A stretch of 64,000 nucleotides of DNA from contig JAKSZU010000009.1 of NCBI GenBank assembly GCA_026018925.1, forward strand, positions 70,854,949-70,918,948, in the 5' to 3' direction. A program made the position numbers and the translations under genes. Under the pieces are notes generated by a model, which did no database searches, had not been told where the DNA came from, and saw nothing but the letters and a program-made list of their open reading frames with translations. Below are positions 11,265 through 22,130 of this stretch, one piece after another. Positions within the stretch are counted from its first letter, which is position 1. Each line of letters opens with the position of its first letter. Origin of the DNA: Tupaia tana (lineage: Eukaryota; Chordata; Mammalia; Scandentia; Tupaiidae).

Positions 11265-11349
11265 AAAATAAAAAAAAATTCTTGCCAAAAAAAAGTCAAC
11301 ATTACAAAGTATTAAGTCAAGGCTAATGTCACCTTATTTTTTTACTTAC

Positions 11350-11439
11350 CCTGGGTTGCCAGAAACACACTGTATTTCCCATATGGATTGTCAAGAAAAA
11401 CCTGATGACGTTTAGAAAGGGGATCCTGCCAAATACCAT
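11350..11439 (-). other. Candidate internal exon (low confidence)
   Basis: On the minus strand, acceptor GAGTATCTTCAG precedes 90 nt that end at the donor CCCAGG|GTAAGT (GT at 11349-11348). One frame reads GIWQDPLSKRHQVFLDNPYG and goes on KYSVFLATQ without a stop, starting after two bases; a second frame is also open. The residue mix of the first frame looks coding, but I recognise no protein family. It would join in phase with the candidate exon at 31170-31224. A protein search would settle it. Confidence 0.35.
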
Positions 11440-11479
11440 CTGAAGATACTCAAACTTGGGCCGATGAGGTAAAAAGAGT

Positions 11480-11815
11480 AATTAGAACAAATCATTAAAA
11501 CTAAGATATATTTATTATTGAGAATATGACCCTGCTAAATTTTGTCAAATAAAATATAATAAAATCCCAATTAATCAGGATGATCAGAGATGGGCTATTC
11601 TGATTAAAGAAAATCTGATTACCTGAGGATGAAGCTGAAAGTTGTTTTAATTTAAAAATGTTATCAAAATTAGTCTAAAGTGACTAAGCGTCTAACAAGA
11701 CCCAAGATCATAATTCTGTATGTTAATGACTATCTGAAATGTAGAAAAAGGAGGAGAAAATATGTATTATCAAAGTTATTTGTTCTTGCTTTCACTAAAT
11801 GTCTGATGCTTCTCT
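11480..11815. other. Unique AT-rich stretch
   Basis: Nothing recognised: no repeat, no long frame, no RNA gene. Confidence 0.5.
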
Positions 11816-11816
11816 T

Positions 11817-12175
11817 TTTATTTAATTTCTTTATTCATTTAATTTTCTTATAGAACATGTGTACACATGAGTGCAAGAAAGAGAGAGAGAAAGAAAGCAG
11901 CCTTGGCTGGGTCTTGTCTTGTCATGATTCCCCCTCATTATCCTGGGTGCCTGGTTACCCATGCCAGGCCAATGCTTATTAAGTCTGTGTCTTGAGAGAG
12001 ACGGAATCACCCTCAACAGAGTCTCATGCTGCAATTTGTCCAGACTTCCCAGAATCAAGAGCATATATGCACCCAGCATGTACAGGTCAACCAAAGAATG
12101 AAATCTGCAGTTTTTCATATGGATCCAGCATCCCTTGAGCAATGCATTTGCACTGCATCATGGAGCCAGCTGATT
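11817..12175 (-). mobile_element. Older SINE family (hybrid tRNA/7SL-like)
   Basis: Starts TTTATTTAATTTCTTTATTCATTT, has a GAGAGAGAAAGAAAG block, then a diverged body with ATGCACCCAGCATGTACAGGTC and a right end CATCATGGAGCCAGC. It shares block order with 23612-23827, 24165-24397, 38497-38748 and 42790-43012 and is distinct from the CYN-like copies. It carries an extra segment of about 100 bp. Confidence 0.6.
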
Positions 12176-12284
12176 TTGTCCTTTTAAAATAGGCCTCATT
12201 CTTAATCAGAATTATACAGGAAAATAATTATATAATGTATACATTTGTGTTAGCAATTGTGTTTCCAACTTCATAGATTTTTCA

Positions 12285-12425
12285 TTCACTACTTTATTTA
12301 TTCAATCATTCAATAAATAATTACTGATGTGCCACAATATATGAGGCACTCCTGGTTGTGGATACAAACACAAATAAGACACAGTTATTGTCCTGGAGCT
12401 TACATCCAGTGGGAAAGTCAAACAA
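12285..12425. mobile_element. L2-like relic
   Basis: TTTATTCAATCATTCAATAAATAATTACTGATGTGCCAC, GATACAAACACAAATAAGACAC and GTCCTGGAGCTTACATCCAGTGGG resemble the 3' region of LINE-2 as it appears across mammals. Only this core is recognisable. Confidence 0.6.
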
Positions 12426-12894
12426 GTAAAAAGAGTTATCATACATAAGAGCTTCATAGAAACATCAATGTTGTTATATTAGCAGAGAAGGGGATCATCT
12501 GAATATGACAGAGAAGAGAGATGTTGGGGAAGTATGACTTAAGTGAAGACAGGAAAGTAAGCAGAGGCAACATATGTCTAAAGAGGTGAAACACCTTGAA
12601 GTACATGTAGTTCAGTATAATTTCAGTACAGGTTGATGAACGGAAATGGTAGAAAACTAGAAAAGACGTGAAGCTAAACCAAAGAGTAAAAACTCCATTG
12701 TGATTTGATTATTATTCACTACATACATGTTTTTTTTAAAAAACCACACTGTATCCCACAAATATGTGCAACTAATGAATGTAAATTAGAAATTATAATA
12801 AAAATAAAACTTTTCCTGAAAAGTCAGCATCAACAGTTACACAGCATGTTAATAATATGAATCCTTGTTATGAGGTGATGAAAATGGACTTTCT
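12426..12894. other. Unique or unassigned AT-rich stretch
   Basis: Mostly unassigned. 12720-12810 (CACACTGTATCCCACAAATATGTG to AATAAAAATAAAAC) may be a short L1M 3' end. Confidence 0.4.
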
Positions 12895-13384
12895 TTTTGT
12901 GTTTTTCCTCCCAATCATGAATGAGGCTGTGTTTGTTCTCCCAATCATCCATGCTTACCCTAAGGAAAAACATCAAACAAATCCCACTGAAAGCATTCTA
13001 CAAAATACCTGATAATAACTCCTCAAAACTGTGAAAGTTATCAAAAACAAGACAAATCTGACAAGTTATCGCAGACAAGAAGAGCCTAAAGAGACATGGC
13101 AACTAAATATAATATGATATCCTGGATGGCATTATGTAACAGAAAAAAAAGACAAAAAAGACATTAAATAAAAATTAAGAAATTATGAGAAAAGTCTGAA
13201 CTTCAGTTAATAATAGTGTACAAATATTGGTTTATTAACTATAAAAATTTACCAAAATATATGATAATAACAATAGAGGAAACTGGGTGCAGGATATATG
13301 AGAATTCTCTGTATTATTGTCTCATTTTTTCCTGACAATCTAAAATTTTATTTTTTGTTCTAAAAAAAGGCTTTAAAAAAAGGA
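12895..13384 (+). mobile_element. Old L1M-type 3' end
   Basis: AGCATTCTACAAAATACCTGATAATAACTCC, GAGACATGGCAACTAAATATAATATG and GAAACTGGGTGCAGGATATATGAGAATTCTCTG follow the order of ancient L1M 3' UTRs. It ends A-rich, where the HAL1-like copy begins. Confidence 0.65.
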
Positions 13385-15185
13385 AAGTAGTCGATTCTGA
13401 GATGGCTATTGAATGTGAGCTGTGAAATATTGCTTTCAGAGACTAAAAATGAAGACCTTCTGCTGAACCTTACCCTCCAGATTCATTTCTAGTAGTGACA
13501 GGCACAAAACCAGGCCCATTCTAAAATGGCTCTGAACTTCAACTGTGAAATATTGCTTTTAGGGACTAGAAATGAAGATCTTCTGCTTGGCCTTCACCCT
13601 CCACAGTCATTTCTACTGGGGTAGAGCAACCTCTCTGCTCAGCCTCCACACACTGTCTAGACAGGTCTAAGTGAACAGTATCCAAACATCTGAATACTAT
13701 TAGGGTCATAAAATTCCTCAATTCCCACTGAATCTGACACAAAATTTAAAAACGGGAACAGAAGAGAGATTGCAGATCACATCCTGCTGCACATCTCTGA
13801 ATGCTCAGATTGAACTCCAAGAATTAGGAAGAAATGCACAATTCATCAGATGACCAGAAACCACCATAGGGCACAAGACATATGAGAAAGCAAGAAAATA
13901 CATCTCCAAGGAAAAATAATAACTCCTCTTCATCCACAGACTGTACAATGGAACTCACAGAAATGTCAGATAAAGAATTTAGAATATTCATGGCGACAAA
14001 GTTAACAGAGAGGCAAGAGAATAGAGACGATGAAGTTCAGAAAACACAGGAGAAAAGAGCCAATGATTTCCAGGAGGTGAGGAAGTTTTTGCCCAATCTG
14101 AAAGAGGAAATACACACCATAAAAAAAGAATCAAATGGAGGTATTAGAAATGACCTGAAAAAGGAAATACACACCATAAAAAAGAATCAAATGGAGCTAT
14201 TAGAGATGAAGGCTGCCATTCAGGAAATCAAAACCTCCCTCAAAAGTATTAAAAGCAGATCAGTCCATGCAGAAAATCGAATCTTGGATGTTGAAGGCAA
14301 AACATCTGATCTAGGGAAAAAAAATTGAGGAAATAACTGAAAAAAAAAAAAGGGAGAGAATACTATACGAGAAATACTAGACACTATTAAGTGCCCAAAC
14401 ATCCAGATAATCAGTATTCCAAAAGGTGAGGAAACTAACAAGGGCATTGATAATCTATTCCATGAAATCTTGGAAGAAAACTTTCCAAATCTAGAGAGGC
14501 ATTCAAATATCCAGATCCAAGAAATACAAAGGACCCCTAATAGAATCAACCAAAGAAGATCTTCTACAAGGCACATCATAGCCAGACTGACAAAATCTAT
14601 AGACTAAGACAACATATTTAAATTAACAAGAGAGAAATGTCAGGCTACTTACAAAGGTTATCAAATCCCACTAACCTCAGACCTCTCATCAGAAACAATG
14701 TGAGCAAGGAAAGGATAGGAAAATATATTCAAAGTGTTAAGTGAAAACAGTTTCAACCAAGAATACTATACCCTGCAAGATTATCTTTCATATGGAAAGA
14801 AAGGATAAAAACATTCTCAGATAAACAAGACCTGAAAGAATTTGCCAATAGCAAACCCACTCTTCAAGAAGTTCTGAAAAGTGTGCTCTACCAGGAAAAC
14901 TAAAGACACATACAGAAATTAGAGAACAAAAGGCAACCAGGAAAATGACCAATTTAATACTAGGGACAAGAAATATCAATAATAACACTGAATGCTAACT
15001 TCCAGGATTTAAACAGAAAGATTGGACCACAGTAACACTGTGGCCAACGGAAGAGAGTTTGAACATAAGACTGAACTGGTGAAACAGAATTTTATGACTT
15101 TTGAGTGAAACATTGCTGATTTTTTTACTATGCTTTGATTTCACAATTTAAGCATTTTACTTTCTTTTGAGTTGTTAATAGGTTC
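13385..15185 (+). mobile_element. HAL1-like element copy 2 (5' UTR, ORF1, spacer)
   Basis: Starts with two 5' UTR monomers (CTGTGAAATATTGCTTTCAG at about 13420 and CTGTGAAATATTGCTTTTAG at about 13542, about 120 bp apart), then leader, ORF1 (13882-14900) and the ORF1-downstream spacer, alignable with the copies at 16003 and 1276 as far as about 15185. From there the sequence no longer matches them; see 15186-15988. Confidence 0.75.
13882..14900 (+). pseudogene. L1-type ORF1, frameshifted
   Basis: An open frame of 148 codons at 13882-14328 begins MRKQENTSPRKNNNSSSSTD, followed by DKEFRIFM and a long Glu/Lys coiled coil. The RNA-binding core continues in another frame from about 14380 (sequence equivalent to NIQIISIPKGEE) with further breaks to about 14900. 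A 57-bp in-frame duplication lies in the coil (14098-14210). The ORF1p role is as in other L1-type elements; this copy cannot make full-length protein. Confidence 0.8.
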
Positions 15186-15988
15186 AGCAATTTTTAAAAA
15201 TATTTTTCTTGTTTGTTTCTTTAAATGGAAATGTAAACTTTTCTTCCTTCCTGACCCCTCTGGAATTGGAAAATATTTGGGAGTATTCTTATTTTGTGTC
15301 AGAAGGATTATTTGCATAAGTTCAATAATGCTTGCTGCATTGAATCAGAAATTGGAAATACTCATTGTTGGACAGGGCTTTGACTAGAATGTCATACCTG
15401 AAGATTAATCAGAAAACTATGGAACTTAGGTGGATCTCAAGTAAGCTAACAGAAGCACTTAGAAAGATGGCCTGGCACCATAAATAGTTCTGCCTAGCAT
15501 ATAGGATTAAAGAAGTTATATGAAAGAATTTATAACATAAAATAACCTGGACTTTTTCCAACCCAACATTGTAATCAGTAGAAATTGCAAAGGAGCAACC
15601 ACACCAGAGGATTATCTTGAGAAAGTCTTTGAAGGAAGAAAAAGAGACTGATCTTTGCTAGCAGTTGGTATATCACAGAATACTTGGGCAGGGCCAAATT
15701 GAAAAGGTTTAAGTGTGACTTGTGTGCTGTGCATTTGCTTTTTAACAATTTGAGTAGTTGACATGTAAATATTTTCTCAAAAACATTTAAAACCATACTG
15801 TCTCTGTTGTTATAGAGTCACAAACAAAATTATACAAAATTATAAGAAATATTTTGAACAGTATCTTTAAAATTTGGTATTTTGAAAGTTGTTTATTTAC
15901 TGTCAAGAACTATGGAGTATGAGCAAAAATTTTTTGATATGTAAAGTAAATGTTTGTGGAAAAATGTAAAAATTAAAAAGTGAATTAA
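15186..15988 (+). other. Unrelated 0.8-kb segment joined to the HAL1-like copy
   Basis: Sequence from about GGTTCAGCAATTTTTAAAAAT onward matches no other copy of the element. It ends TGTAAAAATTAAAAAGTGAATTAAAAAAAAAG: an ATTAAA signal about a dozen bases before an A-run, like an mRNA 3' end. No coding frame is recognised. It could be a 3' transduction or template-switch chimera carrying a host 3' UTR, a separate insertion, or a different 3' UTR subfamily. Confidence 0.4.
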
Positions 15989-16004
15989 AAAAAAAGAAAT
16001 GAAG

Positions 16005-16690
16005 GTTGTAATACGAGAAATCAAAACCTCCCTTGAAAGTATTAAAGCAGACTAGATCATACAGAAGATAGAATCTCAGATGTGGAAGACAGAATTACTG
16101 GCCTAGAAAGATCCACCATGAAGACTGAGAAAATAGGCAAAAAAAATTAGAATAATATACAAGAAATACTAGATACCATTAAACATCCAACCATCTGGTT
16201 AACTGGTATCCCAGAAGGTGAAGAGACTAGTAAGGGCATTGATAATCTATTCCATGAAATCCTGAAAGAAAAGTTTCCAAAACTAGAGAGGCATTCAAAG
16301 ATCCAGTCCCAAGAAATACAAAGGACCCTAAATAGAATAAACCCAAGAAGATCTTCTTCAAGACACATTATAGCCAGATTGACCAAAACCACAAAAACAA
16401 GATACTAAGATTGACAAGAGAGAAACGTCAAGTTACCTACAAAGGATATCCCAACAAACTAACAGCAGAACTCTCATCAGAAACAATGAGAGCAAGGAAA
16501 GAATGGGAAAATATAATTAAAGTGTTAAGGAAAAAAAAAATTCAACCAAGAATACCGTACCCAGCAAGATTTCCTTCATATGGGAAGAAAAGACAAGAAC
16601 ATTGTCAGATAAACAAAACCTGAAAGAATTTACCAACACCAGACCAGCTCTCCAAAAAGTTCTGAAGGGAATGCTATACCAGGAAAACTA
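16005..16690 (+). pseudogene. L1-type ORF1, 3' two-thirds
   Basis: Contains the RNA-binding core and the C-terminal domain. The open piece 16411-16623 reads MTREKRQVTYKGYPNKLTAE, with SSETMRARKEWENIIKVL and PRIPYPARFPSYGKK, typical of L1 ORF1p C-termini. Upstream codons are split by frameshifts. Confidence 0.8.
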
Positions 16691-17359
16691 AATACAGACA
16701 CACAGAAATAAGAGTTCAAAAACAACTAAGAAAATGGCCAAGTTAATGGTAGGGACAAGTCTGGAGTTCAATGTTATATTCCAGAATTTAAACAGGAAGA
16801 TCGGACCACAACAGAAGATAGAGTAAGTACATAAGACTGAACTGGTCAAATAGAATCTTATGACTTTCGACTAAAAGATTACTGATTTTCTTCTATGCTT
16901 TCTTTTGTAGATTTAAGGATTGTTGTCTTGTCTTGAGCTGCCTATAGGCTCATGTACCTACTGCTTGAACAGCACCGTAGCCTGTTTCCTGTCTTCAAGT
17001 TTTAAGCAAAACTCTCTAGCATTTTTTAAATTTTGACTTATTAAAGCTAAAACTGCTTTTCTTGAAATTAAAAAGTATACTAAAAATACCTATTTAATGA
17101 TCACAGTAAGCTATAGAACATCAGTTAGGTGCTATTTTATAGTATATTCATTCTACTCAGAGCTTCACGCCTAAAGTCAGACAGGTGTTCACAGATCAGC
17201 TGAACTTGCTATTGAAAATAGATTATTTAAGATATTTTGTGAATCAATAAAATGTGGGGGGAACAAAAGGAATGGAAAGCAACTGTAGATACCAGAGACA
17301 GTGTGGCAGGAGGGTGGGAAATGGCAGAGGGTGAGAAATAGTGGGGAAAAAAAATATTT

Positions 17360-17364
17360 GTGTG

Positions 17365-17418
<54 letters not shown>

Positions 17419-17436
17419 CACACAGATATCTATATA
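17360..17436. repeat. (TA)n(TG)n microsatellite
   Basis: TA about 18 bases, then TG about 30 bases, then TATACACACAGATATC. It is in the 3' UTR of HAL1-like copy 3, at the position matching 1424-1523 in copy 1. Confidence 0.95.
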
Positions 17437-17440
17437 GGAA

Positions 17441-17960
17441 ACTAGAAATTGAAAAGTGCTTGCACATCGATGTTTGTTGCGGCATTATTCACAATTGCTA
17501 AGATATGGAACCAACCCAAATGCCCACGAACAGATGAATGGATTTTGAAAAAGCGTGGCACATATACTCTATGGAATACTACTCAGCCATAAAAAAACAA
17601 CAAGACCCTGGCTTTTGACAGAAAGTGGATGAATATGGAAGATTTACTGCTGAGTGAAGCAAGTCAGACTATGAAGGAGAGATATTGTATGTCTCCAGTT
17701 AATATATAGCAACTGTCTACACTCTATGGCCAAAACCGAATGACTAGAGAATATAGAAACATAGAAACTGGTTATAAATACTGGATACAGTGTGGGAAGA
17801 GGGTGGATGAAGGAGGAGAGGCTGAGGGGGGACACTGGGGAGAGAAATGGAGGGGCAGGGCATTTGTGGGACAGAGAGATGGGTTATTGTCTGTTGAGGA
17901 TGATGTTTATAGTATTCCCAACTGATTAGTGACAAATCTATACATGTCACTGTCCACAGG
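17441..17960 (+). mobile_element. LINE-1 ORF2 C-terminus and 3' UTR
   Basis: GCGGCATTATTCACAATTGC and AACCAACCCAAATGCCCACG, then GGCACATATACTCTATGGAATACTACTCAGCC, are the well-known end of L1 ORF2, followed by a G-rich 3' UTR. It adjoins the HAL1-like copy on the same strand. It is less decayed than the 6298-9395 copy. A clear A tail is not seen. Confidence 0.8.
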
Positions 17961-19271
17961 CTTTAAAAGGAATACCTCGTACCATTTTTTAAATCCTCCT
18001 TACCCAAAATTTAATGTGCCCTTGGATCAACTCTGCCAAAACTAAATTCCTGAGTGAAAAAAAGGTAGATCTGTTTATGTACAATACTATCCTGAATGGC
18101 AAACACCTACACTGAAGAACTGTTCCACTTCCAATAAACCATCTCCTCTACAAAGTCCTCCTCTAGGCTACCTTAAATTCTCCCAAAGGCACAAATTTCT
18201 TTATTTATCTAGGTTTCCTTTCACTTCTATCTCCCACACTAAAGCAAATGACAATCCACTGTTCCTAGAACTTGGTCTTTTGAGTCTCAACATGGAGATT
18301 GTTTAACTGGCTGATTCAAAAGAGTTACATTTTTGGTAATTCTGAAAAAGAGTTCAAAATTCTCACTCACCACACCAACTGGTTGATAGTAACAAGTAAG
18401 CAAACAAATTGAGACAGATTTGGTTTTGGTATCTTTCCAGATCCTCAACATGATTTTTCCAAATTGGCCTGTCCTCTTGTACTGTTCATCCAAGGCCATG
18501 CCCAGAATTCATTATTAGCAATGGTACTCCATTTAGGCCTATCTTCAAGAATTGATCAGCATTTTAACAGAGGAATTAATACCAAAAGCCTGGGGGCCAA
18601 CTGACAGAATAATCCTGGCAATTTAGGGAACCAAGATAGTTAGTGGTGTTTATTTGTGAATATTTTGGTTAAATGAGCAATTTTTAATGTTGTTTGAGCC
18701 CTACTACAAAGGGTGTCAATGAAAGCATGCTAAATATGAAGAAGGATGGTAAAAAATAAAGGAATTATGATATGTGGCTGGTGAGATAAATAAAACCAAG
18801 TAAAGAAGTTGAGCACACATACTGAAGAGAATAAGGGGGGAAATCTTTATGGACATAGGAAGCTTGTAAACCAACATGGAATTTTTCATAGATCCAACAG
18901 TTTGTGGTATAAAAAAAGGCAAAAATAGGTATCACAATGTCAAATATACATGGATAGTCCCATATCATAAAACCTATTCCACATTATTGAACTTGGACTT
19001 GAAATTAACTTTAGTGCTGGTCACACAGGCACATAAGACATGTCCAATAAGTATAAACTATTATTTTAAATGTCAAATAATTCTACCCATTACAATATTT
19101 TCATAATTACATAGCTTTTGAAAAAATACTAATCTCCACATTTGAAAGGAGGATACTTTCCAAATTAAATAACTAAATGTGTAACTATAACCAAAAACAA
19201 GGGAAAAATTTCTCAAGAAAGATGGCCTTTTTATATTTTTTATAACAAGATTTGTAACCAGTTAATACTAA
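17961..19271. other. Unique stretch, one weak open frame
   Basis: No repeat is recognised. On the minus strand 18287-18499 is open for 70 codons (GQFGKIMLRIWKDTKTKSVS), but it lacks a good acceptor and no family is recognised. Confidence 0.35.
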
Positions 19272-19283
19272 AAGTGTATTTTA

Positions 19284-19478
19284 GGGCCAGCACCATAGCC
19301 TAGTAGAAGTTAAGGGAGCTGTCTCCCACATGGTGACCACAGTTCAAATGCTGACTCAGGCAGCTTAGAAATCATGCCAGGGGTGTGTATATACATGCCC
19401 TAAATCACCAGGATGGAGAAATAGAGAAAAAAAGAATTGCGATGTGACCACACCCCATCAGGGAGTACTTTCTCTCTT

Positions 19479-19518
<40 letters not shown>

Positions 19519-19575
19519 TCTTTCTGTCCCTGGAGAGTGTGCATGCCCTCCAGCAATTAAAAATTAATAATAATG
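19284..19575 (+). mobile_element. CYN-like SINE with (CT)n expansion
   Basis: Head GGGCCAGCACCATAGCCTAG, old and CpG-poor. (CT)n at 19482-19513. Perfect 12-bp TSD AAGTGTATTTTA at 19272-19283 and 19576-19587. Confidence 0.9.
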
Positions 19576-19587
19576 AAGTGTATTTTA

Positions 19588-20790
19588 ATGAGAGATTAGT
19601 GTTATTGCCAATGAGAAATTATACTGACACTACAATATACTGTATATTCCATTATTTGGAGTAAAAATAAGTATTTTTTCCACACACAACATATAACAAA
19701 TCCAGATATATTAGAAGCACACATGATACACACAACTTCTTCACCTGGAATAATTAGATTTTCTTTTTTTCCCCTAAATCTACTTGTCCAAACACCAAGA
19801 GACAGAAAGAAAACACTGAATCCCAAATGGACTTGTGATTTTGTAGAGAAATTTGGACCTCAATTTTTGCTAGCATTTTTCTCCTGCAAAAATTGCCTTA
19901 CATGAAAATGTATAAAAGTAGTGCAACTCCAGACTGAGGCTTTAATGTCCAGTCACTCCCATAAGAGAAGGGTAGATCAGAGAGTATAATTTGCCCTTAT
20001 CCTACAGCTCATCTCCTGTGTTGACAAAAGAAATCCTCATGTTAGTTTTTCTTAGACAAATGTGACCCAACCTGATATGACACTTTATTTTTTCAGCTGT
20101 GTAACACCACCATAAAACCAGGTGCTTTTAAAGTTACATTATACCAATTCCTGAAATGTTTGCATTGAGAGCTGCAAGCTTCCAGATATTTCAAAGTCCA
20201 ATTTTTGTTCATTGCAATATACAAGTCACCTAGATGAATACTTTTAAAAATTGAATTATAAATAGCCTATCACTTGAGTCTTTTATACATTCCAATTGCC
20301 TTCATCTTTATAGAGTTCTAAGGAAAAATTTTGAACAGTCCCGAAAGAAATACCGACTCTGACTTGGGCAATGCTTTGCCTTCTTTTTTTTTGCTTTGCC
20401 TTCTTATGTCCATGTTCCATAAGTGTAATTTTAGTAAGGCATTAGTTCCTTCACTTTGAGTGTGAAGTTTCTCAGAGACGGAGAAGAATTGTTCATGCTC
20501 CTTTCTTCAATTATGAATATTCATTAGTTAAAATAATTTGAGAACGAGAGACTTTGACATCCTGTTTTAGTAGCTGCTAGCTGTAGAATTTTGAACCATT
20601 GCTCTGAATTTATAACCCTCATTTAGTCATCATGGTATTCAAAACTCTGGCTCTAAATATCTGCCACATAGATATGAGTAACAAAAAGAGACGAAGTATG
20701 CCTATTGTACCTTGAAAGAAAAGTAATAAACCATTTTGTTTGCTCTCTTTTATGTTCTTTCATTTATTTCATTTCATTTTAACTATTCAG
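19588..20790. other. Unique, repeat-poor stretch
   Basis: No repeat family or gene recognised on either strand. Confidence 0.5.
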
Positions 20791-20954
20791 AACAATTTCA
20801 TCAGCCATTAGCCTGGAATGAAACCTTACAAAGGCTGTTTGTTGTTATCAAGATGAATCCCAATACTACCTCCCACACTTTTTCTTACGTTTTGGGACAA
20901 ATAGGCTACTTTATAGCTGTGGACTTTTATAAGAGAAGAAACCTCGTGAAATAA
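20791..20954 (+). other. Candidate terminal coding exon (low confidence)
   Basis: A strong acceptor (TTTCATTTTAACTATTCAG, with a long pyrimidine tract) precedes an open frame reading FHQPLAWNETLQRLFVVIKM, then NPNTTSHTFSYVLGQIGYF, ending at TAA in 20952-20954. AATAAA words follow at about 21084 and 21230. No family is recognised. It is on the opposite strand from the 11.4-kb candidate. Confidence 0.22.
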
Positions 20955-21877
20955 AGGATAAACAAATTTCAGATCCACATCCAAAAATTTCAAAATAATG
21001 TCCACTGAGAAGAATTTTATGTCGCCTTTTTTAAACTAAGACCCTATGCACAAAAGAAGTAGGCAACTTTTAGGCTTAATCTGAAATAAAGATCTTTAGC
21101 ACTAATTACCAAAGTCATGAAAACAAGTTGGTTCAAGAATTGAAAGAAAAAAAAAAAAATCCTGGCTTCCAAATATGGTAATGCTGGGGGAGAGGTGAAT
21201 ACTTTGTGAATTTGAATGAAACAAAATTACAATAAATTCGTGAATTTAAAATCCAGAATTGCTAATCAAAGTTTACTAGACTTCTCAATGCAAGTGATTG
21301 TTATATTTGGCAATACAAATTAGTTCTTATTTTAGAGTGCTCATGAATTCAGGAAAGGACATGCAAAATCATTTTAATGGCAAAGCCTTAAGGCCAGGCC
21401 TCACTAGGAAATGAAGAACAAGTTATCACTGACTTTGTTAACCAGAAACATTTTCAATCCCAGTCAATATTGCTAGCTCTAACCAATCATTTAAAACCTG
21501 ACTGAAGACTACTGCTACAGGCAGGAACTGACTCTCCAAGTACTACAGAGAAAAAGAAGGAGCAGGGGGTTGCACCAGAAATAACAAAACAGCCTTGATG
21601 AGTAAAGCACATTATTTGTGATGGCAATTAACAGGAGAACTCTGTAGGCTTTCTTGAAGAACGTACATTTTCCTATTCTTCAGCTGTATAAAATGGTTAT
21701 ATTCTAAAATCATTACTTCAGGGGTATGATTACCAGAATGATAAACTAGTAAAAAAGAAAGTCTGTTCTCACCATTTGAGAAAATTCTTTCCTCTTTATA
21801 AATGTGTTATGAGTTACATTCATACATTTTGTCTCCCAATAACATGTAAGAAGAAAAAGCCTAATTAAGAAAAAAAT
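20955..21877. other. Unique, repeat-poor stretch
   Basis: Nothing recognised apart from a 13-base A-run at about 21149. Confidence 0.5.
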
Positions 21878-21884
21878 GATTCTA

Positions 21885-22123
21885 GGGACCAGCAGTTGGA
21901 ATAATGGCTATGTCGCTGGATTCCCATGTAGTCAACCGTGGTTCAAGTCCCAGACCCAGTGGCTTAAATTCACTCTGGGAATGTAGAGGAGAATGGAGGA
22001 GAAAGGATTACGGCATGGCCAGTCCCTCTAGGGGAGGGTGATTTCTCACTTTCTGTCTCTCTGTCTCTCTGTCTGGTGAGCACACACGCCCTATAGCAAA
22101 AATCTCTCCAAAAAAAAAAAAAA
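21885..22123 (+). mobile_element. CYN-like tRNA SINE
   Basis: Head GGGACCAGCAGTTGGAATAATGGC, deleted in the CGTGTGCGTG segment, then the CTCTAGGGGAGGGTGATTTCTC block and A tail. Short TSD GATTCTA at 21878-21884 and 22124-22130. Confidence 0.9.
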
Positions 22124-22130
22124 GATTCTA

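Larger units (their letters stand above)
16003..17440 (+). mobile_element. HAL1-like element copy 3, 5'-truncated
   Basis: Begins inside ORF1 at GAAATGAAGGTTGTAATACGAG and runs collinearly with copy 1 through the ORF1 end (about 16690), the spacer with GCCTGTTTCCTGTCTTCAAG, and the 3' UTR with GATACCAGAGACAGTGTGGCAGGAGGGTGG to the microsatellite at 17360. There is no ORF2 in between. Confidence 0.8.

Noticed and set aside
18287-18499. 70-codon minus-strand frame in unique DNA
   Set aside because: Poor acceptor, no recognised motif, and the donor-like site lies inside the frame. Kept only as a note on the unique stretch.
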